Source: an uncultured Marinomonas sp. (lineage in GTDB: Bacteria > Pseudomonadota > Gammaproteobacteria > Pseudomonadales > Marinomonadaceae). From it: a DNA stretch of 42,974 nt. A program made the translations under genes and the position numbers. Where the stretch lies: NCBI GenBank assembly GCA_947493575.1, contig CANLRQ010000007.1:104208-147181 (forward strand). The letters are read 5' to 3'. This document shows, piece by piece, positions 17,863-25,475 of the stretch (its first letter is position 1; each line of letters opens with the position of its first letter). A model generated the notes under the pieces. It was not told where the DNA came from, searched no databases, and saw nothing but the letters and a program-made list of their open reading frames with translations.

Positions 17863-20800
17863 ATGCATAATCAAAAATCTATCTCATTCAGATTACGTCA
17901 AATCTGCCTCCTTGCCGCCTCCATATTATTTGCCTTGGGTCTGCTTATTTGGCTACTTTTGCCTGTCGTTACAAAAACAGTATTAAATCATTATTTTCAA
18001 CAGCATAACGCGCAACTCATTATTCAAGATTTGGACATTAATCCATTTAAAGGCGTTATCAAGGTTAACAATGTAAGCGCCTATTCATTTGACTCTGAAA
18101 CACCCACCACAAAGAAAAAAGAACTGTCTCTTGAAAGTGCAGAGTTTAGTCTGTCTTATGGCTTTCTTTTTACAAAGACAATTTATATTAGTAGCTTACA
18201 ACTTAAAGGATTGGATACAGAGCTAACACAATCAGAAAATGCATGGCACATTGCGGGGCTCACTTTCCCAACACCAGCAACCAACGACTCAATAAAGAAA
18301 CACTCAGAAGATACTAAAAATAAGAGTGAGCCACCTAGCTCTGAAGAGTCAAAAAATCAATGGAAAATAGACATACCAAAAATCCTTATTGCTGACATCC
18401 ACTTAGCAGTAGAGCGTTTAAATACTGAAAAACCAGCCGCCTATTTAAGAGATACACTCGATATTGATTACCTTACACTTTCTAACATCAAAGGGTTAAA
18501 TGATATTTGGCAAGGAGAGGTAGACTTAGATATTGCAATAAACCAATCTAGAATAAAATTACATTCTCAGATTAATATGACACCTGAAAAGGTTATCGCC
18601 TCTGTAGATCTCAACCAATTGTCTGTCGACGCCAAAAGGTTCCATCATTATTTCCCAAAAAATGCTCCCTCAACACAATTAAGCCTGCTTGCATCCGGCA
18701 ACCTTTCAATAAGAAAAGAGCTTAGCGACAACAACCAAGAAGTTACCCTACTAAGTGATTACTTTTCGATACAGCTTGCTGACATTAACATAAAGTCACC
18801 TGATGAGACGCTCAAATCCGATAAAATTCAGCTTAATGTAAATGATTTAATGATAAATTTGCCGAGTAATTCACTTGAAAATAAAATCCATTTCACAACA
18901 CACTCGACATTAAATCTGCTAATACAAAACGCACTTTTTACAAACAACATTAACCAAAACTCATCTGTCAAACCAAGCCCTACAAAAACATTAGACTTGT
19001 CTATTGATCAATTAACCGCAGAGTCAAAAATCAACATCATTCAAAACGATGAATTGCTTTCGCTTTCCAGTGAGCAATCCAGTTTAGACTTCAGTGATCT
19101 AATGGGTAACCTTTTTGGCACTGCATTAAATAACAGTGCTAGCATGCTTACTTTCACTGATATTCAGCTCAAAAAAACCTCAAACGATTCAATCACTTTC
19201 AATGGCAATACGGCCTTTGAATCGAATAAATTCAGAGCATCATCAGTCATATTTCCTTACTCAATCAGTTATGAAGGTTTGCAATTTGGCAGTCAAATAC
19301 AAGCAGTGAAAGATGCTAAAGCACTCAATCTATTAACAAAGAATTCCAGTATACTTGTCGAGCAGTCAACATTTGTCCAACCAACCTTAGACTATACCAA
19401 CGACTTCACTGAACTAAACCTCGAAACCCTTAATGTCGACCTATTATTAAATGATCAAAACGATTTATCTATTGCAGCAGATACACAGTTTCATAGCCAG
19501 AATACGCACCTAACCTACGCTGACAACCTTGCTCAATATGATGATCTAACATTCTCAGGGGATATTGCTTTCGACAAACAAGAAGGCAACTTACATGCCC
19601 AATCTCAAGATATATCTTTTACAGTAAGCCATTTAAAAGGCTCTCAATCTGATTATATTCTTAACTCTGAACTCTCTAATATTTTGATCCCACACACCGA
19701 CCTTACTTTTACATCTGATGAACAACTCCTTTTAAGCACGAACCCAAGTTTCTTCCAGCAACAATTGAATGTATCAGATAAGTCTTACAATCAACTTATT
19801 GATTTCGAAGAGTTGTCCATTACTCCTATAGAAATAAAGAAAACGCCAGACACTTTTTCCATCGATCTTGACCAACTTACAACAAAAAACATTACTCTCT
19901 CTAAACCCCATCCAGACAGCACGACTAATTTACCTTTAGTTGAGTTAAGTAAAATATTAGTCAACTCACTTTCGCTGACAGAGACTCATGCAAAGATAGG
20001 AGAGGTAACATTTACCGATCTTGTATCAAATATATTACTTGATGCCGATCGTTCTCTCAAAAATTTGGTGTTGGTACAGAGTGATGACAATTCGAATATG
20101 TCTCATGAAAACATTACTGAAGATGCCTCAAACCTTGATTCAAACCCACAAGCAAACGAGTTAGAAAAAGCTTCTCTAAATGTACCGCCAGAAGATAGTG
20201 AACCTTTTCACTTGATCCTAAACCAATTTGATATCCTCGGAAACTCAAGTATCCATGTAGTCGATGAAGGTGTTTCTCCAGGTCTAGATCAAACATTGAT
20301 CATCGATAAATTCAGAGTCTCTCAAGTTGATACAAGTAACGCCCAGCAGCAAACTCATATTACGTTTGAAGGACGTAACGGAAAGTATTCAAGCATTAAC
20401 TTAGAGTCAGATATCATTCCATTAAGTGATTCATTAACAATGAATACCTCTCTTTCCACTAAAGAAATCGAGCTAACCCCCTTCTCTCCTTACGTTGCCG
20501 ATTTGTTAGGTTATACCATTGAATCTGGGCAACTAGATGCAGATGTGTCTTTAAAGGCTGACAAAGGTAAATTAGACGGTAATTCAAACTTATTATTACG
20601 CCGCTTTGATTTGGCAGGAGGCAACAGCGAATCCAGCAAAAGCCCAAGTGCGATACCTCTTAATCTTGCAATTGGAGCATTAAAAGACAGTCAAGATAAC
20701 ATTGCTTTGAAAATACCCATGTCTGGTGATATCGAAAACCCTAAATTTCAATGGGAAAACTTTCTCATTGTTCCAATAAGAAAAGCATTATATGCCGCTT

Positions 20801-21225
20801 CAAGCTCCTATTTGATGCAAACTTTAGTTCCTTACGCCAATGTCATTAGTGTCGTTCAAATTGCAGGGGAACAGTTCCTAAAATTGCGAGTAGAACCTTT
20901 GCACTACGAGCCAGCGCAAGTTGAACTTTCTTCCTCTCAAGTAATCTTCATAGAAGAGTTAGCGGCCTTATTAACAGAAAAAAGCGACACTCAACTTAAA
21001 ATGTGCTCTATCGCTACCCATCAAGACCTTGGATTACAAGATCAGACTACTCAACTAAACGAGGAACAGACCCAAAGTTTGAAATCTCTCGCTCAACAAC
21101 GTGCGGAAACATTAAAAGAGCAGCTTGTTGTAGAAATGGGAATCGCTTCTGCGCGTTTGCTTTTATGTGCGCCATCTGTCGATCAAGATAGCAATGCATC
21201 AGCCCGAGTTGAATTTGAGTTTTAG
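17863..21225 (+). CDS. Large DUF748/AsmA-like envelope protein
   Basis: A 1120-residue protein. One N-terminal transmembrane helix (about residues 13-37) is followed by a long periplasmic part made of repeated beta-strand-rich stretches (DLDINPFKGVIKVNNVSAYS and similar), the pattern of DUF748 and AsmA/TamB-type proteins. Near the C terminus, the conserved GQLDADVSLKADKGKLDGNS and NPKFQWENFLIVPIRKAL precede a section of about 110 residues (from PLHYEPAQVELSS) that resembles an OmpA-like fold. AsmA-like proteins are implicated in lipid transport between membranes; this role is only an inference here. The middle is rich in Asn, Ser, Asp and Gln. The stop codon lies inside a hexanucleotide repeat. 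Confidence 0.82.
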   Translation: MHNQKSISFRLRQICLLAASILFALGLLIWLLLPVVTKTVLNHYFQQHNAQLIIQDLDINPFKGVIKVNNVSAYSFDSETPTTKKKELSLESAEFSLSYGFLFTKTIYISSLQLKGLDTELTQSENAWHIAGLTFPTPATNDSIKKHSEDTKNKSEPPSSEESKNQWKIDIPKILIADIHLAVERLNTEKPAAYLRDTLDIDYLTLSNIKGLNDIWQGEVDLDIAINQSRIKLHSQINMTPEKVIASVDLNQLSVDAKRFHHYFPKNAPSTQLSLLASGNLSIRKELSDNNQEVTLLSDYFSIQLADINIKSPDETLKSDKIQLNVNDLMINLPSNSLENKIHFTTHSTLNLLIQNALFTNNINQNSSVKPSPTKTLDLSIDQLTAESKINIIQNDELLSLSSEQSSLDFSDLMGNLFGTALNNSASMLTFTDIQLKKTSNDSITFNGNTAFESNKFRASSVIFPYSISYEGLQFGSQIQAVKDAKALNLLTKNSSILVEQSTFVQPTLDYTNDFTELNLETLNVDLLLNDQNDLSIAADTQFHSQNTHLTYADNLAQYDDLTFSGDIAFDKQEGNLHAQSQDISFTVSHLKGSQSDYILNSELSNILIPHTDLTFTSDEQLLLSTNPSFFQQQLNVSDKSYNQLIDFEELSITPIEIKKTPDTFSIDLDQLTTKNITLSKPHPDSTTNLPLVELSKILVNSLSLTETHAKIGEVTFTDLVSNILLDADRSLKNLVLVQSDDNSNMSHENITEDASNLDSNPQANELEKASLNVPPEDSEPFHLILNQFDILGNSSIHVVDEGVSPGLDQTLIIDKFRVSQVDTSNAQQQTHITFEGRNGKYSSINLESDIIPLSDSLTMNTSLSTKEIELTPFSPYVADLLGYTIESGQLDADVSLKADKGKLDGNSNLLLRRFDLAGGNSESSKSPSAIPLNLAIGALKDSQDNIALKIPMSGDIENPKFQWENFLIVPIRKALYAASSSYLMQTLVPYANVISVVQIAGEQFLKLRVEPLHYEPAQVELSSSQVIFIEELAALLTEKSDTQLKMCSIATHQDLGLQDQTTQLNEEQTQSLKSLAQQRAETLKEQLVVEMGIASARLLLCAPSVDQDSNASARVEFEF

Positions 21226-21250
21226 TTTTAGTTTTAGTTTTAGTTTTAGT
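21219..21250. repeat. GTTTTA hexanucleotide tandem repeat spanning a stop codon
   Basis: Five perfect GTTTTA units plus two bases. The TAG stop of the DUF748 gene (21223-21225) is in the first unit. Because the unit is six bases and reads TTT-TAG in that frame, gain or loss of units would leave the protein unchanged. The 3' flank is ordinary sequence. A slippage-prone microsatellite is the simplest view. Confidence 0.85.
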
Positions 21251-21387
21251 AACCAAATACTGATCTAAGGCATGATATGAATTGAACCTGCATCAGAGGT
21301 AAGAAAAATTCTGATGTACATCAATTCCTCCCTCCTTAAAAGGCTTTACTCTAATACCATCATAGCCAATTAGATGAGGAACACATT

Positions 21388-21642
21388 ATGTCTGTAGAAC
21401 ATCATTCTTTAGTGAAGGATTTGCCTGAGTTCAGAGAGGAAATTCATGAACTGAAAATAAGTAATGCCCATTTTCGCAAACTTTTTGATGAATACCATGC
21501 TCTCAGCCGCCATATTGAAAGCATGGAGAATGAAATAATCCCATCAACGACTAAAGAAGAAGAGTTAGCAAAGCACCGACGCCTTGGAGTAAAAGATGAA
21601 CTTTATCATATGCTTCAACAGGAAAAAGCAGCCATTAGTTAA
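21388..21642 (+). CDS. YdcH/DUF465 family small protein
   Basis: An 84-residue, highly charged, all-helical protein of unknown function. The pattern FRKLFDEYHALSRHIESMENEI followed by a basic RRLGVKDELYHML end (quoted as FRKLFDEYHALSRHI and KDELYHML) is typical of the DUF465/YdcH family, short coiled-coil proteins common in proteobacteria. GAGGAACACATT gives an AGGA ribosome binding site before the ATG. It has its own strong terminator. A short perfect stem (CATCAGA/TCTGATG, 21291-21316) lies upstream in the leader region. Confidence 0.85.
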   Translation: MSVEHHSLVKDLPEFREEIHELKISNAHFRKLFDEYHALSRHIESMENEIIPSTTKEEELAKHRRLGVKDELYHMLQQEKAAIS

Positions 21643-21683
21643 AAAGTGGTCTCTCTTATAGCAGAATACATATCACCCTTTTT

Positions 21684-21719
21684 GCGCGCATTTAAACTAT
21701 TTCAATGCGCGCTTTTTAT
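21684..21719 (+). terminator. Intrinsic terminator of the YdcH-like gene
   Basis: GCGCGCATT (21684-21692) and AATGCGCGC (21704-21712) are perfect 9-bp arms around an 11-nt loop, followed by five T. It ends over the last codons of the convergent LysR gene. The reverse direction lacks a T-run, so it works on the plus strand. Confidence 0.9.
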
Positions 21720-22585
21720 TCAACATCATGCAATTGGGACAGGAATACTTGAGCGGCATTGGATAAAGTTCTTTCCTTATGAATAAGATAGCCAATACTC
21801 CTTTCTATATTTGCATTAGGAATATCTAAAATACATAATTGATCATCAATCAAATTTTCTGGCAGCACACTCCAACCCACTCCCGCCGCAACCAACATTT
21901 TTATTGCCTCTAAATAATTTGTTGGAACAGAGGCCATCAACCCCGCTTTTTCTTGTTCAAATAAATCATCGATCAAGCGTCGAGTATAGGTAGATCTTCC
22001 CGGTAAGATTCCCATTACAGAACTCAATTCATGTAAGCTCATTGCATTTTTTGAAACCAATACATGATCTTTTGCACATACAAAACGCAGCTTTTCGGGC
22101 CAAAGATGAACAAATGTCAATTTATCATCCAACTCTGAAGGCTCTGTAATAATTGCCAATTCAAGCTTGCCTTTTAGAACATCAATATAAGCTTGTTTAG
22201 AGTTAATAAAATCCAAAGCAAACTCAACTTCTTGATATTTTTCTATATATTTTCTGATGGTCTGCGATAAGTGATGCAATCCTATATGCTGAGTGGTAGC
22301 AATAGAAAGTTGACCAACCACAGTATTAGACAAATTTTGCACCGCCGTAAGCCCACTTCTCGCCTCTTGCAATAAGCGATATGCATGAGGTAAAAAAACT
22401 TCTCCAGCCTCTGTTAAGTAGATTCGCCGACCAATTCGATCAAATAATCGGCACCTTAGTTGGTCTTCTAAAGATTGAATTCTTTTACTAATTCCGGGTT
22501 GAGTTAGATGCAACTTCTCAGCAGCTAATGAAAATGAGTTTTCCTCCGCTGCTGTAACAAACGCTTTAACGGCTATGGTATTCAA
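21716..22585 (-). CDS. LysR family transcriptional regulator, divergent from astA
   Basis: A 289-residue LTTR. The N-terminal winged helix-turn-helix (residues 1-60) reads FVTAAEENSFSLAAEKLHLTQPG (FSLAAEKLHLTQPGISKRI being the recognition part), followed by LEDQLRCRLFDRIGR. The rest is the periplasmic-binding-protein-like effector domain, with VAAGVGWSVLPENLI near the end. Divergent layout from astA with palindromes between them is the usual LTTR setting, so it probably controls astA-ctlX and itself. The effector is unknown; arginine, ornithine, citrulline or a succinylated form are guesses from context. Confidence 0.92.
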   Translation of the reverse strand: MNTIAVKAFVTAAEENSFSLAAEKLHLTQPGISKRIQSLEDQLRCRLFDRIGRRIYLTEAGEVFLPHAYRLLQEARSGLTAVQNLSNTVVGQLSIATTQHIGLHHLSQTIRKYIEKYQEVEFALDFINSKQAYIDVLKGKLELAIITEPSELDDKLTFVHLWPEKLRFVCAKDHVLVSKNAMSLHELSSVMGILPGRSTYTRRLIDDLFEQEKAGLMASVPTNYLEAIKMLVAAGVGWSVLPENLIDDQLCILDIPNANIERSIGYLIHKERTLSNAAQVFLSQLHDVE

Positions 22586-22627
22586 ACTTTTATTTAACCT
22601 TATTTATTTGGTGCTTTTATTCATAAT

Positions 22628-22674
22628 AGTTTGTTATGCATTGGATAACAAACTGAGTTTTGAGTTATCTCAAA
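22628..22674. promoter_or_regulatory. Two palindromes in the lysR-astA intergenic region, candidate LTTR sites
   Basis: AGTTTGTTAT (22628-22637) and ATAACAAACT (22645-22654) are perfect 10-bp arms with a 7-bp spacer; the core TTAT-N7-ATAA contains the T-N11-A form that LysR proteins recognise. A second perfect palindrome, TTTGAG-TTAT-CTCAAA, follows at 22659-22674. Both are in the 157 bp between the divergent start codons. The first would be the recognition site and the second perhaps the activation site. Confidence 0.7.
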
Positions 22675-22742
22675 TACACCTTAGTATGCAAGCAGTTATT
22701 TTTCACTAATGAACCCCACTTTTCTAAATGAGCCCCATGACT

Positions 22743-23765
22743 ATGATGCTGATTCGCCCTATTGAAAAAAATGATATTGACGCCCTTCACACAATGGCTA
22801 AAAATGCAGGAGTGGGCTTCACTTCACTGCCAGCAAATATGGATTTGCTACAAGATAAGATCAATGCGGCTGAAAAGGCATTCAATAGTGCGGATGCAAA
22901 CGACTCAAACAATAGCTACTTATTCGTTTTAGAAGATACTTCCACAAAAGCCATTGCAGGTGTGTGTGGAATTGAGTCTGCATTGGGCCTTGATTCACCT
23001 TGGTATAACTATCGCTTAGGAACACTGGTTCATGCTTCCCCTTCCTTGGAAGTATACGGTCAAAGTAAAACGTTAAGTTTGAGCAATGATCACACTGGCT
23101 ACTCTGAACTGTGCACCCTCTTTTTAAGCCAAGATTACCGTCATAGCAAAAACGGCAGTTTGCTTTCAAAAAGCCGCTTTATGTTTATGGCAAATTTTCC
23201 AAACCGTTTTCACCAAAGAGCCATTGCCGAAATGCGTGGAGTAAGTGATGAAAAAGGCAATTCACCTTTTTGGAACGGTTTAGGGGCACACTTTTTCTCC
23301 ATGCCATTTGCTCAAGCCGATTACTTATCTGGATTAGGTAATAAATCATTTATTGCTGAGTTAATGCCAAAGCTTCCAATTTATATCGATTTATTAAGCC
23401 CTTCCGTACAGGAAGTTATCGGTAAAGTGCATGACAACACCTTACCTGCATTAAAAATGCTGGAAAATGAAGGATTTCAAAACCTTGGCTATGTCGACAT
23501 TTTCGATGGTGGCCCAACAATAGAAGCCGATGTTAGACACATTAGAGCAATTAATCACAGCAGGGTATTCAAAGTCAAAATAGGCCAACCAATGTCTGAC
23601 AAGCTTGACCTTGTTAGTAATACCGAGTGTTTGTCTTATCGCTGCGGACTAGCTAAGGCTGATAAGTTGCTATCTGGGGAATTATTAATTGACGCTGATA
23701 CAGCAGAGCTATTGGAACTTAAAACAGGCGATCCAATTAGAGCGGTTGCACTAAGCACTAAATAA
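22743..23765 (+). CDS. astA: Arginine N-succinyltransferase
   Basis: Transfers succinyl from succinyl-CoA to arginine, the first step of the ammonia-producing AST catabolic pathway. About 340 residues. The start MMLIRPIE at 22743 aligns with E. coli AstA; an in-frame ATG at 22728 adds five residues and cannot be excluded, and neither has a good ribosome binding site. Signatures are FTSLPANMD, SPWYNYRLGTLVHAS, SNDHTGYSELCTLFL, LLSKSRFMFMA, EMRGVSDEKGNSPFWNGLG, FIAELMPKLPIY and YVDIFDGGPTIEADV. No astB, astC, astD or astE lies within the window; a CtlX-like hydrolase follows after 42 bp. Confidence 0.94.
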   Translation: MMLIRPIEKNDIDALHTMAKNAGVGFTSLPANMDLLQDKINAAEKAFNSADANDSNNSYLFVLEDTSTKAIAGVCGIESALGLDSPWYNYRLGTLVHASPSLEVYGQSKTLSLSNDHTGYSELCTLFLSQDYRHSKNGSLLSKSRFMFMANFPNRFHQRAIAEMRGVSDEKGNSPFWNGLGAHFFSMPFAQADYLSGLGNKSFIAELMPKLPIYIDLLSPSVQEVIGKVHDNTLPALKMLENEGFQNLGYVDIFDGGPTIEADVRHIRAINHSRVFKVKIGQPMSDKLDLVSNTECLSYRCGLAKADKLLSGELLIDADTAELLELKTGDPIRAVALSTK

Positions 23766-23807
23766 ACACGTTCACACTCAATCACTTTACTTTTAGAGCA
23801 CTACATC

Positions 23808-24752
23808 ATGCCAACAAAACAAATTCAGCTTTCTGACACTTTAGTTATGGTTCGTCCTGTTGACTTTGAATTCAACGAACAAACAGGAGGGGACAATGCT
23901 TTTCAACATAGGCCAAGTGACGATGAAAACGTTATTGAGAAGGTCCTTGTCGAATTCCAGAACATGGTTGATAACCTGAATTCTGTTGGCATTAATGCTC
24001 TCGTACTAGAAAAAGGCAACCATCAAGAAAAAACGCCGGATGCTATTTTTCCAAACAACTGGTTTTCAACAACAAGCTCAGGGGAATTGCTAATTTACCC
24101 TATGTACACTGAAAACCGTCGACAAGAACGCCGTATTGATGACTTAACATCATTGCTTAAGAGCAACAATTACGATGTGAGAGACACACAAATTATTGGT
24201 GAATTTGAGGAAACCAAAGAGATCCTAGAAGGCACTGGAGTTCTAATATTTGACCATACTCATCGCAGAATTTTTGCTGCTCAATCCGAACGTTGTCATC
24301 CAGTTCAACTGGAACGATTTGCAAAAGCAAGAGATTATAAGGACGTTCATTTGTTCCAAACTGCTAGCTCTCACGGCACCCCCATCTACCACACTAATGT
24401 GATGATGAGCATTGGTGACGGATTTGCTGTCGTTTGTGCCGATTGCTTTACTGATAAAGAAGAATATAGCGCACTAAAGTCTGCACTTGAATTGGATAGA
24501 GAAGTCATAGAAATCAGCATGGGGCAAACAGAACAGAATTTCTGTGCAAATATTCTCCATGTAAAAAATAATCAAGGTGAACCCTATATTGTCATGTCAC
24601 AAAGCGCATACAATGGCTTTACCAGCAAGCAAAAAGAACAGCTTAGTCAATACGGTACTCTATTACCTAACCCAATTGATACTATTGAGAAAATCGGTGG
24701 TGGTAGCGCTCGTTGTATGATTGCTGAAATATTTTTACCTAAAACAGCCTAG
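23808..24752 (+). CDS. ctlX: CtlX-like hydrolase (guanidino-group modifying superfamily)
   Basis: A 314-residue protein of the arginine deiminase/amidinotransferase superfamily, most like the group named citrulline utilization hydrolase CtlX. The expected catalytic groups are visible: Asp78 and the NNW in DAIFPNNWF, Glu141 in EGTGVLIFD, His195 in YHTNVMMSIG, and Cys303 in GGGSARCMIAEIF as the nucleophile. It lacks the longer form of succinylarginine dihydrolase (AstB, about 440 residues), so it is not AstB. Next to astA its substrate is probably arginine, citrulline or a relative. It is cotranscribed with astA, and a degenerate MITE end and a terminator follow. Confidence 0.78.
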   Translation: MPTKQIQLSDTLVMVRPVDFEFNEQTGGDNAFQHRPSDDENVIEKVLVEFQNMVDNLNSVGINALVLEKGNHQEKTPDAIFPNNWFSTTSSGELLIYPMYTENRRQERRIDDLTSLLKSNNYDVRDTQIIGEFEETKEILEGTGVLIFDHTHRRIFAAQSERCHPVQLERFAKARDYKDVHLFQTASSHGTPIYHTNVMMSIGDGFAVVCADCFTDKEEYSALKSALELDREVIEISMGQTEQNFCANILHVKNNQGEPYIVMSQSAYNGFTSKQKEQLSQYGTLLPNPIDTIEKIGGGSARCMIAEIFLPKTA

Positions 24753-24760
24753 AATTTAGA

Positions 24761-24783
24761 CTAAGGAAAGTTCGAATAAGTCT
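24761..24783 (+). mobile_element. IS5-derived MITE, copy C (single decayed end)
   Basis: CTAA followed by GGAAAGTTCGAATAAGTCT matches the terminal repeat of the other copies at all but two positions. Nothing of the interior or the other end can be recognised. It sits between ctlX and the convergent arfB. Confidence 0.55.
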
Positions 24784-24794
24784 CAGTCTTCCAG

Positions 24795-24822
24795 TAAAGC
24801 AAACTAATCCCAGTTTGCTTTA
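24795..24822. terminator. Bidirectional hairpin between ctlX and arfB
   Basis: TAAAGCAAACT and AGTTTGCTTTA are perfect 11-bp arms with a 6-nt loop. The stem covers the arfB stop codon. There is no long T-run on either side, so efficiency is uncertain, but the placement between two convergent genes suits a shared terminator. Confidence 0.65.
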
Positions 24823-25217
24823 CGCAAGGCCTTCTTTTGCCCCACTTTTTTCTTAGAATCCACGCGCCTCACCTTTGAGGCTTTTGTTGGCTTAGTTGGT
24901 CTTCTCACTTTTTGTACTTTAATAGCGTCCAAAATAAGCAGCTTTAATCGGTTAAGCGCATCTTCTCTATTGAGCTCCTGTGTTCTATATTGTTGAGCTT
25001 TCAATACCACCTCTCCATCTCTTGTGATACGAGAGTCATTCATTGCCAATAATCTTTCCTTATGAAATGCAGGCAATGATGAGTTATGAATATCAAACCT
25101 CAAATGAATAGCAGAGGACACCTTATTCACATTTTGGCCACCAGCACCTTGAGATCGAATAGCGGTTAACTCGATTTCTTTATCTGGTATCGCAACGGCT
25201 ATCGAAATTTGCAGCAT
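24804..25217 (-). CDS. arfB: Alternative ribosome-rescue factor ArfB (YaeJ)
   Basis: Peptidyl-tRNA hydrolase that frees ribosomes stalled on mRNAs without a stop codon. It has 137 residues (E. coli 140). The class I release-factor GGQ loop is intact in RSQGAGGQNVNKVSSAIHLR. The C-terminal tail is very basic (KVRRPTKPTKASKVRR, then KKKVGQKKALRKANWD); in ArfB this tail inserts into the empty mRNA tunnel. There is no stop-codon recognition domain, as expected. The start at 25217 agrees with the family's N terminus. The related but distinct prfA is elsewhere in the window. Confidence 0.95.
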   Translation of the reverse strand: MLQISIAVAIPDKEIELTAIRSQGAGGQNVNKVSSAIHLRFDIHNSSLPAFHKERLLAMNDSRITRDGEVVLKAQQYRTQELNREDALNRLKLLILDAIKVQKVRRPTKPTKASKVRRVDSKKKVGQKKALRKANWD

Positions 25218-25275
25218 AGGAACCTATATTTGGGGGAGGTTAAGAAAGTAATGCATTCTATGAAAAATGCAGGGC

Positions 25276-25396
25276 CTAGGGAAGGCCAGAATAAGTCTAC
25301 TAAGCTTCAGCCTTTCTTGAGCATCTCGAAAATAGGCCAACTATCCACATTCGATACTCGCCTCGAATAGCGGATAAGGTTTTCCATCGTTTCTAG
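25276..25396 (+). mobile_element. IS5-derived MITE, copy D (right end diverged), just upstream of hisA
   Basis: CTAG-GGAAGGCCAGAATAAGTCTA is the left end. The interior matches the full copy through GAGCATCTCGAAAATAGGCC, CACATTCGATACTCGCCTCG and AATAGC. The last 25 bases no longer resemble the terminal repeat, yet a CTAG (25393-25396) closes the block as the expected target duplication. It ends 80 bp before the hisA start, so the hisA promoter lies in it or directly after it. Confidence 0.75.
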
Positions 25397-25475
25397 GATG
25401 AAAATCAGATACAATCATTTGTCATTCTCAATTTATCATTCTGACTTTCGTTTTATTAAAAAAGGAGCACAAAAT

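Noticed and set aside
21047..21256. Minus-strand frame starting with a Lys-Thr repeat
   Set aside because: The Lys-Thr run is just the hexanucleotide microsatellite read backwards, and the rest is opposite the DUF748 gene.
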